Assembly (NCBI GenBank): GCA_964346395.1 | Contig: CAYFUT010000051.1 | Location: forward strand, 1 to 18,517 | Reading direction: 5' to 3' | Origin: CAYFUT01 sp964346395 | GTDB lineage: Bacteria > Bacillota > Halanaerobiia > Halobacteroidales > Halobacteroidaceae | Length of the DNA stretch: 18,517 nt | The notes under the pieces: generated by a model | What the model saw: the letters and a program-made list of their open reading frames with translations, nothing else | What the model was told of the DNA's origin: nothing | The model's database searches: none | Position numbers and translations under genes: made by a program | Shown: positions 6,304 through 13,625 of the stretch, piece by piece | Position numbering within the stretch: the stretch's first letter is position 1 | Layout: each line of letters starts with the position of its first letter

Positions 6304-7203
6304 ATGAAAGGTTCAGCTAACAATGAGAATCAATCAAAGTATAAAGTAAAAAAGATATTTAATAATAATGTCATTTTAGCTACCAAAAACAATCAAAAAC
6401 AAGAATTAGTATTGGTTGGTAAGGGATTAGGTTTTTCTGCTGAGCAGGGAGAAATAATTAGATTACAGGAAAAAGAAATTGACCGTGAATTTATTCCAGT
6501 GCATACTGAAGAAAAAAAGAAAAAATATCAACAGTTATTAGAAGAAGTTGATAACGAAGTAATTGGTTTAACAGAGGAAATTATTGCTATGATTGCTTCT
6601 CAATTAAATGAAGAATTGGATAAACGGGTGCGGATTGCTCTTGCTAATCATATTGAATTTACTTTACAGAGATTAGAACAGGGAATGGAAATTACCAATC
6701 CTTTCCTGCGGGAAACAAAAACTTTATATGAAAAAGAATATCAGTTAGCTCAACAAGCAGTAAAAATAATTGAAAATAGATTTTCTATTTCAATTCCAGA
6801 AGAAGAAATTGGATTTATTACATTACATATTCATGCTGCTCGAAGTGAACGAAAGGTTTCTGCTACTGCTAAGTATACTTCTCTAATTGGAGAAATGGTA
6901 AATATTATTGAAGAAGAATGGGAAGTTACCCTCTCGTATCAAAGTTTAAATTATGCTCGTTTAATTACTCACCTTCGTTTTGCTTTAGAAAGAATAGAAA
7001 ATAATGTGCAGAAAGATACAAAGGAAAACCCGCTTTTAAATAAAATAGAAATAATTGAACGGATAAAGTTAGAATTTACAAAATCTTATCAATTATCAAA
7101 TAAATTAGTTAATTTTATGAGTCAGGAATTACAGGAAGTAGTCCCGAAAAATGAAGTCGGTTATTTAACTATACATCTGGAAAGATTGCGAGAAAATTTA
7201 TAA
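6304..7203 (+). CDS. glcT: PRD-containing transcription antiterminator, BglG/LicT family (GlcT-like)
   Basis: A 299-aa RNA-binding antiterminator. Residues about 11-65 form the co-antiterminator RNA-binding domain (YKVKKIFNNNVILA, GKGLGF). Two PTS regulation domains follow, with the four phosphorylatable histidines in place: H116 (LANHIEFTL) and H175 (FITLHIHAA) in PRD1, H223 (LITHLRFAL) and H291 (YLTIHLERL) in PRD2. Such proteins bind a hairpin in the leader of PTS genes and stop a terminator from forming when sugar is present; the PTS phosphorylation state switches them. It starts at ATG with AGGAGG 8 nt upstream and is followed after 16 nt by ptsG, so the two are co-transcribed. That gap is too small for an RNA target plus terminator, so the target must be in the glcT leader or elsewhere. 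Confidence 0.92.
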   Translation: MKGSANNENQSKYKVKKIFNNNVILATKNNQKQELVLVGKGLGFSAEQGEIIRLQEKEIDREFIPVHTEEKKKKYQQLLEEVDNEVIGLTEEIIAMIASQLNEELDKRVRIALANHIEFTLQRLEQGMEITNPFLRETKTLYEKEYQLAQQAVKIIENRFSISIPEEEIGFITLHIHAARSERKVSATAKYTSLIGEMVNIIEEEWEVTLSYQSLNYARLITHLRFALERIENNVQKDTKENPLLNKIEIIERIKLEFTKSYQLSNKLVNFMSQELQEVVPKNEVGYLTIHLERLRENL

Positions 7204-7219
7204 ATAAGGAGGAAGAAGT

Positions 7220-8668
7220 GTGTTTTTTAAATATTTACAGCGGTTAGGGAAAGCATTAATGATGCCAGTTTCTGTGTTGCCAGCAGCCGGTATGCTAGTG
7301 GGGATAGGCCGATTACTAATGAACAGAGAACAGATTTGGGTTAAAATAGGTAAAGTAATGTTCAATGGGGGACTTTCTATTTTTGATAATTTACCCCTTA
7401 TATTTGCTATTGGAGTGGCAATCGGATTTTCAAGGGAAATGGTTTCCGCTTTAGCGGCAGGAGTAGGATATACAGTTTACAAACGAGTTTTAGGTGTCAT
7501 GTCTAACTTAATTAAACTTACGGGTGAAAATGGAGGGGGGATACAGGAAATAAATACTGGAGTTTTTGGGGGGATTATAATTGGAATTTTGGCAGCTTAT
7601 TCTTATAAAAGATTTTATGATACAAATTTGCCTGCTTATTTAGGATTTTTTTCGGGGAAAAGGTTAGTACCTATTATAACCACGATTTTTTCTTTATTAT
7701 TAGCTGTTGTACTGTCTTTTATTTGGCCTGTTATACAAATTTGGATTAATAAGTTTGCTCGATTTGCTATGCAGTCTTCGTTAGGACCAGCGTTTTATGC
7801 AGCGGGAAAAAGAGCTTTAATTCCTGTTGGCTTACATCATGTTTATTATCCTCCGTTTTTATATGAGTTTGGGCGGTATACTACAGAAGCAGGTCGAGTG
7901 TTAAGGGGGGGAACAGCTCGTTATTTTGCTGGGGATCCAAGTGCTGGGTATTTTATGGCTAGTGAGTTTCCATTGATGTTATTTGGACTGCCAGCAGCTT
8001 GTATTGCAATGTATTTGCGAGCAAAGCCAAGGAGAAAAAAAGAAATTGCTGGAATTATGACTACAGCAGCTTTGACTTCTTTTTTAACGGGAATAACTGA
8101 ACCAATTGAATTTTCTTTTGTTTTTGTTGCTCCTCTATTATATGTTTTTCATGTGGTTGGTGGTTTTTTATCTGGTTTGTTAACTAAGTTATTTAATATT
8201 AGATTAGGTTATACTTTTACAGCCAGTATTATTGATTATTTTTTAGGGATAAGCAATGCAGGTAACGCATGGCTTTTATGGGGAATTGTAGGACCTATAA
8301 TTGGTGTCTTATATTTTACTGTGTTTTATGTTGCTATTCCAGCGTTTGATTTAAAAACTCCTGGGCGGGAAGAAATTGAATTAGATAGTCAAAAAGCAGA
8401 AGAAAAAGAACAGAACAATGAGCAAGAAATTAATAATCAATCTCGTCCTGCGCTTGTTGTAAAAGCATTAGGAGGAAAAGAAAATATAGAAAGTATTGAA
8501 TCTTGTATAACTAGATTATGGGTAGAAGTAAAAAATAATGCAAAAGTTAATGAAGATAAATTAAAAGAGTTAGGTGCTTCAGGTGTTATGAAGTGGGGGG
8601 AAGGAGTGCAGGTGATGTTTGGGCCAGAAACTAGTGTGTTAAAAGACAAAATAGATAAGTTACTTTAA
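7220..8668 (+). CDS. ptsG: PTS glucose-type transporter, EIICB subunit
   Basis: A 482-aa sugar-transporting phosphotransferase. The EIIC part (about residues 1-385) is a membrane domain with many hydrophobic segments, the GLHHVYYPPFLYEFG motif and the signature GITEPIEFSF (E294, E297). The EIIB domain (about 405-482) carries the phosphorylated Cys429 in IESCITRLWVEV. The best match is to glucose/N-acetylglucosamine-type EIICB proteins; the adjacent glcT favours glucose. Unlike Bacillus PtsG there is no EIIA domain, so a separate EIIA must exist outside the window. The EIIC-EIIB linker is rich in Glu, Gln and Asn. The start is GTG 7220, with AGGAGG 7 nt upstream; a GTG two bases earlier is out of frame. 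Confidence 0.93.
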   Translation: MFFKYLQRLGKALMMPVSVLPAAGMLVGIGRLLMNREQIWVKIGKVMFNGGLSIFDNLPLIFAIGVAIGFSREMVSALAAGVGYTVYKRVLGVMSNLIKLTGENGGGIQEINTGVFGGIIIGILAAYSYKRFYDTNLPAYLGFFSGKRLVPIITTIFSLLLAVVLSFIWPVIQIWINKFARFAMQSSLGPAFYAAGKRALIPVGLHHVYYPPFLYEFGRYTTEAGRVLRGGTARYFAGDPSAGYFMASEFPLMLFGLPAACIAMYLRAKPRRKKEIAGIMTTAALTSFLTGITEPIEFSFVFVAPLLYVFHVVGGFLSGLLTKLFNIRLGYTFTASIIDYFLGISNAGNAWLLWGIVGPIIGVLYFTVFYVAIPAFDLKTPGREEIELDSQKAEEKEQNNEQEINNQSRPALVVKALGGKENIESIESCITRLWVEVKNNAKVNEDKLKELGASGVMKWGEGVQVMFGPETSVLKDKIDKLL

Positions 8669-8780
8669 GAAAGAGGAATTAAAATTTATTTTAGTAATAA
8701 TACTAATATTAAAATTAGAATTGGGATAAATTATTTAACAAACTAAGTACTGCCGTAATAGCATGGAAGGGATATAAAAC

Positions 8781-9224
8781 ATGGAAGATCATTTATTTTT
8801 CTTTGTGGCAGCAATTGCTGGTATGTCAATGGCAGTTCAAGGCAGTTTAAATTCAGTATTAGGGAAAGTAGTAGGAGAATTAGAAGCTACACTGGTTGTT
8901 CATATTATTGCTTTGGTATTATTAAGTTTGGTTTTGTTTGTTTTTCACTGGGGAACCGGAAGTTTAAACAAAGTTGCTTCGGCTCCTTGGTATAGTTATT
9001 TAGGTGGAATTTTAAATATATTTATTTTATACGGGGTAATGTTTAGCATACCTCGTTTGGGGGTTAGTAATGCTACTACTGCTATTGTTGCTTCGCAGGT
9101 ATTGACAGCAGTTATTATTGACCATTTTGGCTGGTGGGGATTAGAACAAATTTCTGTTCACTGGACGCAGGGGATGGGACTTATTTTTCTTGTTTTGGGG
9201 GTTAAATTATTGATTAGGACTTAA
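8781..9224 (+). CDS. DMT-superfamily membrane protein, YdcZ family (DUF606)
   Basis: A 147-aa integral membrane protein with four to five hydrophobic segments. The N-terminus AIAGMSMAVQGSLNSVLGKVVGELEATLVVHIIALVLL, the middle WYSYLGGILNIFILYGVMFSIPRLG and the AIVASQVLTAVIIDHFGWWG segment match YdcZ-family half-size transporters of the drug/metabolite transporter superfamily, which act as dimers or in pairs; their substrates are unknown. The length (140-150 aa) is typical. GGAAGGG precedes the ATG. It lies 112 nt after ptsG with no clear terminator in between, so read-through from the ptsG operon is possible. A strong promoter for trxA starts right after its stop. No functional link to glucose uptake is visible. 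Confidence 0.85.
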   Translation: MEDHLFFFVAAIAGMSMAVQGSLNSVLGKVVGELEATLVVHIIALVLLSLVLFVFHWGTGSLNKVASAPWYSYLGGILNIFILYGVMFSIPRLGVSNATTAIVASQVLTAVIIDHFGWWGLEQISVHWTQGMGLIFLVLGVKLLIRT

Positions 9225-9233
9225 TAAAAAAAT

Positions 9234-9262
9234 TTGACATTGGAGAAAATGTGAGATATAAT
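9234..9262 (+). promoter_or_regulatory. Consensus sigma-A promoter of trxA
   Basis: TTGACA (9234-9239), 17-nt spacer and TATAAT (9257-9262) form a perfect sigma-A consensus. A G/C-tract inverted repeat follows immediately at the expected transcription start, so this strong promoter is probably repressed under some conditions. Confidence 0.9.
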
Positions 9263-9270
9263 GCATTTGA

Positions 9271-9293
9271 CATCCCCCGGGGGAGGGGGGATG
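9271..9293. promoter_or_regulatory. Candidate CsoR/CstR-type operator at the trxA start site
   Basis: CATCCCCC (9271-9278) and GGGGGATG (9286-9293) are inverted arms around GGGGGAG (9279-9285). The 23 bases consist mostly of C- and G-runs in DNA that is otherwise highly AT-rich. CsoR-family repressors bind G/C-tract inverted repeats with AT flanks, and a member of that family is encoded just downstream. The site covers about +2 to +25 of the predicted transcript. Confidence 0.5.
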
Positions 9294-9329
9294 AAATAAT
9301 AATTAAAAAAAGATTTAGAGGTGATTATA

Positions 9330-9653
9330 ATGAGTGAACTTACTGTAGAGGTAACTGATGATAATTTTGAGCAGGAAGTTTTAGAAGCAGACCAAAAGGT
9401 ATTAGCTGAATTTTGGGCAGCTTGGTGCGGACCTTGTAAAATGGTAGAACCAGTATTGGAAGAACTGGCAGAAGAGTATGAAGATAAGGTTAAGGTAGCT
9501 AAAATTAACGTAGATGAAAATCAAAATTTAGCTCGGAAATATCAAGTTAATAGTATCCCTAATTTAATTTTCTTTAAAGATGGAGAACTAGTTGATCAGA
9601 TGGTTGGTTTTGCTGGTAAAGAACCATTAGAAAGTAAAATTAAAAGCCTGTAA
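9330..9653 (+). CDS. trxA: Thioredoxin
   Basis: A 107-aa classical thioredoxin, a cytoplasmic disulfide reductant. It has the active site W32-C33-G34-P35-C36 and cis-Pro77 (NSIPNLIFF). The buried acid that is Asp26 in E. coli is Glu27 here (AEFWAAW), a conservative exchange also seen in other bacteria. ATG 9330 follows GAGGTG at 5 nt; a GTG nine bases upstream overlaps that site. The gene has a consensus promoter with a G/C-tract operator candidate and is followed after 66 nt by a CsoR/CstR-type repressor gene. Likely partners are the class II ribonucleotide reductase encoded next and, if the repressor senses sulfur species, persulfidated proteins. No thioredoxin reductase is in the window. 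Confidence 0.96.
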   Translation: MSELTVEVTDDNFEQEVLEADQKVLAEFWAAWCGPCKMVEPVLEELAEEYEDKVKVAKINVDENQNLARKYQVNSIPNLIFFKDGELVDQMVGFAGKEPLESKIKSL

Positions 9654-9661
9654 AAAGATAA

Positions 9662-9715
9662 CCCCGGAAATTGCTTATGCCCCCTAATAACAGTTAATTT
9701 TCGGGGATGGGGGGG
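9662..9715 (+). promoter_or_regulatory. Leader hairpin and G-tract ribosome binding site between trxA and the CsoR-like gene
   Basis: CCCCGGAAATT (9662-9672) pairs with AATTTTCGGGG (9696-9706), 11 bp with one G-U pair. The loop holds CCCCC (9680-9684), which could instead pair with the seven G at 9709-9715, the only Shine-Dalgarno-like element before the next gene. The two structures would partly compete. No U-run follows the stem, so it is not an ordinary terminator. It may instead be part of a second C/G-tract operator. Confidence 0.4.
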
Positions 9716-9719
9716 TTTG

Positions 9720-10010
9720 ATGGCACAAATTGATAATCAAGAAGTCAAGGAAGAATTATTAACGAGATTACGAACAGTAAAAGGGCATATTAATGGGATT
9801 GAAGGCATGGTGAAAAAAGAAAAAGACTGTACAGAATTATTGATTCAGCTGTCAGCCATTAAGTCTTCAATTAATAAAATTGGATTGTTTTTATTAGAAA
9901 ATAATGCATGTCAATGCATTACTAATTCCGTTGAACAGGGAGAAGATATAGAGATAGCAGTCCAAGAGGCCTTAGAAACAATGTTTGAATTCACTGAGGA
10001 TTTTGAATAA
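9720..10010 (+). CDS. CsoR/FrmR/CstR family repressor, Cys-Asn-Cys type
   Basis: A 96-aa all-helical repressor of the DUF156 family, which forms tetramers that let go of DNA on binding metal or on thiol modification. The family pattern is clear: LLTRLRTVKGHINGIEGMV, KDCTELLIQLSAIKSSINKIG and LLENNACQCI. The sensing positions read Cys37, Asn62, Cys66 (29 residues between the two Cys, as in copper sensor CsoR). The histidine of the Cys-His-Cys copper site is replaced by Asn62, and an extra Cys64 is present. Loss of that His with both Cys kept is typical of persulfide sensors such as CstR, so sulfur species are a more likely signal than Cu(I). ATG 9720 follows a GGGGGGG tract at 4 nt. It lies 66 nt after trxA and is closed by a palindromic terminator. 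Confidence 0.88.
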   Translation: MAQIDNQEVKEELLTRLRTVKGHINGIEGMVKKEKDCTELLIQLSAIKSSINKIGLFLLENNACQCITNSVEQGEDIEIAVQEALETMFEFTEDFE

Positions 10011-10050
10011 TTAGCCTTACCACTTAATATTAAGTGGTAAGGCTAATTTT
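10011..10050. terminator. Terminator, perfect 36-nt palindrome
   Basis: Bases 10011-10028 and 10029-10046 are exact reverse complements (18 bp, starting TTAGCCTTACC), followed by TTTTTA on the + strand. It closes the trxA-repressor transcript directly after the stop codon. Confidence 0.92.
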
Positions 10051-10076
10051 TATTTACAAATAACTACAAGGTTTGT

Positions 10077-10105
10077 TTGCAAATTTTAATTAAAAAGTTT
10101 ATAAT
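10077..10105 (+). promoter_or_regulatory. Promoter of nrdJ
   Basis: TTGCAA (10077-10082), 17-nt spacer, TATAAT (10100-10105). It gives a leader of about 63 nt. No NrdR box or cobalamin riboswitch is recognisable in this short leader. Confidence 0.65.
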
Positions 10106-10174
10106 TTAAGGCAGAGAGTTTTAATTGGATGGTTAAATATAATTTAATTTTTAAATTAAAAGGAGGCTTTTGAA

Positions 10175-12792
10175 TTGGAATTAGATTTATCTAAGAATGC
10201 GGTAAATTTATTGAAAAAAAGATATCTACAGCAGGATGAAAAGGGAGAAATAGTTGAAACGCCACAGGAAATGTTTGCCCGAGTAGCTGAGAATATAGCT
10301 AGTGCTGAAAAAAGTGATAAGAATAAGGAAGAATACCAAGACAAATTTTATGAATTAATGACTAATCTTAAGTTTTTGCCTAATTCTCCAACTTTGATGA
10401 ATGCAGGAGCAGAATTACAACAGTTAGCAGCTTGTTTTGTGCTGCCGGTAGAAGACAGTATGGAAGGGATTTTTACAGCAGTTAAAAATGCAGCTTTAAT
10501 TCATAAGAGTGGAGGCGGCACTGGGTTTTCGTTTAGCAGGTTAAGGCCTAAAAATGATGTAGTGCAGACTACTGGAGGGGTTAGTTCAGGGCCTTTAAGT
10601 TTCATGAAGGTATTCAATCGTGCTACTGATACGGTTAAACAGGGTGGGAAGCGTTAGTTTGCGGCGCTTATCTCTTAAATTGCTGGGACGCCCTAAAACT
10701 TAGTAGACCACAACGTAATCTGTAAAGATAAGCGTGAAGGTTTAAAAACTACTGAGATACTAATGGGTAATCAGCAGGGAAGTACCTAAAGTGATTTAGG
10801 TAAACCTTCAACGACTACCAAAATATTTTTTGTTCTCTGCCTGCAGAGAACAAAAAATAGAGTAAGGGAGAAAAATAAACTATTTTCTCTGACAGGAGAC
10901 AAGGGGAAGTTCTGGTTCCGCTTGAAGATATAGTCTGAACTCATGTGAAAGCATGAGAGGTAGGGAGAATATAAATCGCCTGCCCAAAAGGAAGTAACAA
11001 ATTGCGTGGAGCTAATATGGGAATGTTACGGGTTGACCATCCTGATATTTTAGATTTTATCAACGCTAAAGGAGAGTTAACGCAAGAAAATCAGGAATTA
11101 TATGATGAATTTAAAGCAAATTTAACTGATACCAACTTAAAGGAAGAAGAAATTGACCAGAAATTAGAGCAATACAAACGGAAGTTACTGGATAATCAGT
11201 TTTCCAATTTCAATTTATCGGTAGGTGTAACCGGAGAATTTATGCAGGCAGTAGACGGAGGAGACAATTATGATTTAATCAATCCGCGAACAGGAGAAAA
11301 AACCGGAGAATTAGAAGCGCGAAGAGTATTTAATTTAATTGTTAACTATGCTTGGCAGAACGGAGAACCGGGGATTGTCTTTTTGGATGAAATTAATCAG
11401 CAGCATCCGCTGACTGAAAAAATAGAAGCTACTAACCCTTGTGGGGAACAGCCGTTATTACCTAATGAAGCTTGTAATTTAGGGTCAATTAATTTATCTA
11501 AATTTGTAACTGATGATGGGATATTGTGGGAGGAATTAGAAGCGACCATTAAATTGGCTGTTAGATTTTTAGATAACGTAATTACGGTGAATCGGTTTCC
11601 ACTAGAAGAAATTCAGGAACAAGTAGAAAAGTATAGAAAAATTGGTTTAGGGGTTATGGGGTTTCATGAATTATTAATTAGATTAGGGATTCCTTATGAT
11701 AGTCAGCAAGCAGTAGAAACTGCTGAAGAAGTAATGAGCTTTATTAATCAAACTGCACATCAATACAGCCGTGAATTAGCAGAAGAAAAAGGTGCTTTTC
11801 CAGAATTTGAGGCTAGTGATTATGAAGAGCTGCGGCGCAATGCTACGCTGACTACTATTGCTCCTACTGGTTCGATTAGTTTTTTAGGGGGAACTAGTGG
11901 AGGAATTGAGCCTTTCTTTAGTTTTGAGTATTCTCATACTGATGCTGATGGAAATGTAAGTGAATTTAAGTATGATTTTACAGAAAAGGCTCCGGAAGAA
12001 GCATTAGTAACTGCCATGGAGATTGCTCCCGAATGGCATGTTAAAATTCAGGCTGCTTTCCAAAAACATGTAGATAATGCAGTCAGTAAGACTATTAATT
12101 TTCCTAATGATGCTACTCGAAAAGATATTGCTAATGCTTATGAATTAGCTTATGAGTTAGGATGTAAGGGGTTGACCGTCTATCGGAATGCTAGTAGAAC
12201 AACGCAGGTATTAACTACTGAGGAGTCGGAAGAGGGAACCTCAAAGCAGCAAGAAGTGTTGGACAAAGAAAAGGAAATTTATCCGGAAACAAGACCATTA
12301 GCAGCAGCTGGAGAAACAATCAAGTATGATACTGGATGCGGAAAACTTTATTTAACTATTAATCTTGATCAGGGCGGGGATCCCATTGAAACTTTCCTTA
12401 CTACTGGTAGTGATGGTGGCTGTCAGGTAATGACAGAAGCAGTAAGCAGGTTGACTAGTTTGGCCTTGCGTAGTGGGATAGCCCCTGAAGAAATTATTGA
12501 CCAGCTGCGTTCCACATCTACCTGCCCTAGTTTTATGTATGAAAAAGGGAAGGGAAAACAGTTAAAGGGAAGAAGTTGTCCGGATGTAGTTGGTCGGGCG
12601 TTAAAAGAAATTATTGAATCTAAAACACTCCAGCATTTAAAGTCTGACCTGGAAGTAATCCAAAAAATGGAAGAAGATCAAGCAGCAGCTGCAGAGCAGT
12701 CGGAAACAGAATGTCCTGAATGCGGAGCTCCACTTCAATTTGAAGAGGGTTGTTATACCTGTAGAAATTGTGGTTATAGTAATTGTGGATAA
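10175..12792 (+). CDS. nrdJ: Adenosylcobalamin-dependent ribonucleotide reductase (class II), split by a group I intron
   Basis: The coding sequence is join(10175..10654, 11005..12792), 755 aa. It reduces ribonucleotides to deoxyribonucleotides using a B12-generated thiyl radical and needs no oxygen. Exon 1 carries FLPNSPTLMNAG, Cys87 (QLAACFVLPVEDS) and HKSGGGTGFSFSRLRP. Exon 2 carries NPCGEQPLLPNEACNLGSIN with thiyl Cys306, Glu308 and Cys317; Cys87/Cys317 is the reducible pair. The 11-residue gap between Cys306 and Cys317 equals that in the Thermotoga enzyme. The C-terminus has CPECG and CRNCG zinc-type motifs and a final NCG. There is no ATP cone. The start is TTG 10175, with AGGAGG 8 nt upstream. 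The exons meet in frame at the conserved QGGKR/RGANMG. Unspliced mRNA stops at a TAG right after codon 160. The open frame seen downstream of the intron begins at a TTG that is really intron. Confidence 0.96.
10655..11004 (+). ncRNA. Group I self-splicing intron in nrdJ
   Basis: This is a 350-nt insertion. P1: exon AAGCGU (10649-10654) pairs with the guide GCGCUU (10664-10669), giving the required U-G pair at the splice site. P10: the 3' exon CGUG (11005-11008) pairs with UGCG (10660-10663). The intron ends in G (11004). P4 is TGCTG (10681-10685) with CAGCA (10772-10776). A GTGA-capped hairpin (10784-10801) corresponds to P6. P7 is GACTA (10813-10817) with TAGTC (10931-10935), in TTCAACGACTA and AAGATATAGTC contexts typical of subgroup IA. 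P9 (10940-10957) is capped by GAAA. A 16-bp hairpin (10825-10858) and further helices between the P7 strands fit P7.1/P7.2 and P8. There is no homing endonuclease, so it cannot move by itself. An RNA element rather than an intein, because its reading frames are closed. Confidence 0.95.
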
Positions 12793-12815
12793 ATAAAAAA
12801 AGTAAGTTATTGGAG

Positions 12816-12863
12816 ATCTTAATTAAGAGAGGGGGGGCTAAGCGCTCCTCTCTTAATTAAGAT
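12816..12863. terminator. Bidirectional hairpin between nrdJ and the convergent ydjM-like gene
   Basis: A 17-bp perfect stem (12816-12832 with 12847-12863) encloses a G-rich loop. It serves the convergent ends of nrdJ and the - strand gene, whose last codons overlap the 3' arm. No long T-run follows on either side, so efficiency is uncertain. Confidence 0.7.
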
Positions 12864-13443
12864 TAAATAATTCAGGAAAGTCATGCAAATTGAAAGAAAA
12901 ATTTATAAAGCCTCGTGCCCTAAGGAGAAAGAAGAAGAGTAGAGTAAATACTATGAAAAATAAAAGATGTTCTTGCCAACTGTTGGTGGGAATGTTAAGA
13001 TAAAATTTAATTCTTTTCTTATTGGGGTAGAAAAGAGGAAGTCCTTTTACATTTAGCATGTCGGCTAAAAGATGGCTTAAGTAGCCAATAATTAATCCTA
13101 ACCAGATAAGTAAGTCAATTACTTCTAAATCTATTAATTGTTTGGTTAACAGTGAAAATAGCAGGAAGCCAAGAATACTGTGGGTAAAACCGCGGTGACT
13201 AATTCCGAATAGCTTTAATGGTTTACTTAAAAACCATAATGTTCGTCCTGCTTTACTGTGGATATGATCTATATCGGGGATTAAAGCGCCGATAATTGTA
13301 GAAGTATAAAATTTTATTAGGTTAGGATTTAAAAGTGAATCTGTAATTAAAAAAGGAAGATCAATAATTTTTAATACTGATAGAATTTTTACAGCGGCAA
13401 TGCCTACTACAAAGCCAAATAATGTGTGAGTATGATAATTCAT
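12853..13443 (-). CDS. YdjM/DUF457 family membrane-bound putative metal-dependent hydrolase
   Basis: A 196-aa membrane protein with about four to five hydrophobic segments. Family motifs are MNYHTHTLFGFVVG at the N-terminus, IGALIPDIDHIHSKAGR, FGISHRGFTHSILGF and YLSHLLADMLNVKGLPLFYP. The conserved His and Asp residues in these blocks are the proposed metal ligands. The E. coli homologue YdjM is a LexA-controlled inner-membrane protein; the actual reaction is unknown, and YfhO/YvsG-like relatives occur in Bacillota. An AGGAGG site lies just before the ATG on the - strand, and a consensus promoter lies upstream. The extreme C-terminus overlaps the shared terminator hairpin. No SOS box was noticed near the promoter. 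Confidence 0.9.
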   Translation of the reverse strand: MNYHTHTLFGFVVGIAAVKILSVLKIIDLPFLITDSLLNPNLIKFYTSTIIGALIPDIDHIHSKAGRTLWFLSKPLKLFGISHRGFTHSILGFLLFSLLTKQLIDLEVIDLLIWLGLIIGYLSHLLADMLNVKGLPLFYPNKKRIKFYLNIPTNSWQEHLLFFIVFTLLFFFLLRARGFINFSFNLHDFPELFNLN

Positions 13444-13474
13444 GGTTCGCCTCCTAATAGATTATACCTTGTTA

Positions 13475-13504
13475 ATTATATCTGAAAAGTATTAAATTTG
13501 TCAA
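13475..13504 (-). promoter_or_regulatory. Promoter of the ydjM-like gene
   Basis: Read on the - strand: TTGACA (13504-13499), 18-nt spacer, TATAAT (13480-13475), about 31 nt before the ATG. A second TATAAT (13467-13462) lies closer to the gene but has no good -35. Confidence 0.75.
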
Positions 13505-13545
13505 ATAAAATTAGGAAGTATGATTGTTTAATATGTTAGTCATAG

Positions 13546-13625
13546 GCGTTAACTTAAACTAAATTTTAGTGATTTGAAAATTTAACGAATATTATCAATT
13601 GGGGAAGTGTACATTAAGTTAACGC
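13546..13625. repeat. Separated inverted repeat with flanking direct repeats
   Basis: GCGTTAACTTAA (13546-13557) and its exact reverse complement (13614-13625) are 56 bp apart. ATATGTTAG occurs outside each arm's left side at 13531-13539 and 13631-13639, exactly 100 bp apart. The block lies between the divergent ydjM-like and FG-GAP genes. It could be a looped operator or the remains of a small palindromic element. Confidence 0.5.

Noticed and set aside
10736..10809. GAAGGTTT (10736-10743) complementary to AAACCTTC (10802-10809) as an intron core helix
   Set aside because: The position does not fit the P3-P9 order around P4 and P6, so it is left as a possible alternative pairing only.
10655..11004. 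Intein, frameshift or gene decay as the cause of the split nrdJ
   Set aside because: The insert has stops in the coding frame, no protein-splicing motifs, and full group I intron pairings. The exons join precisely without residue loss.
11002..11004. TTG as start codon of an independent second reductase gene
   Set aside because: The TTG consists of the last bases of the intron and there is no suitable ribosome binding site. The protein from there lacks the N-terminal third of the enzyme.
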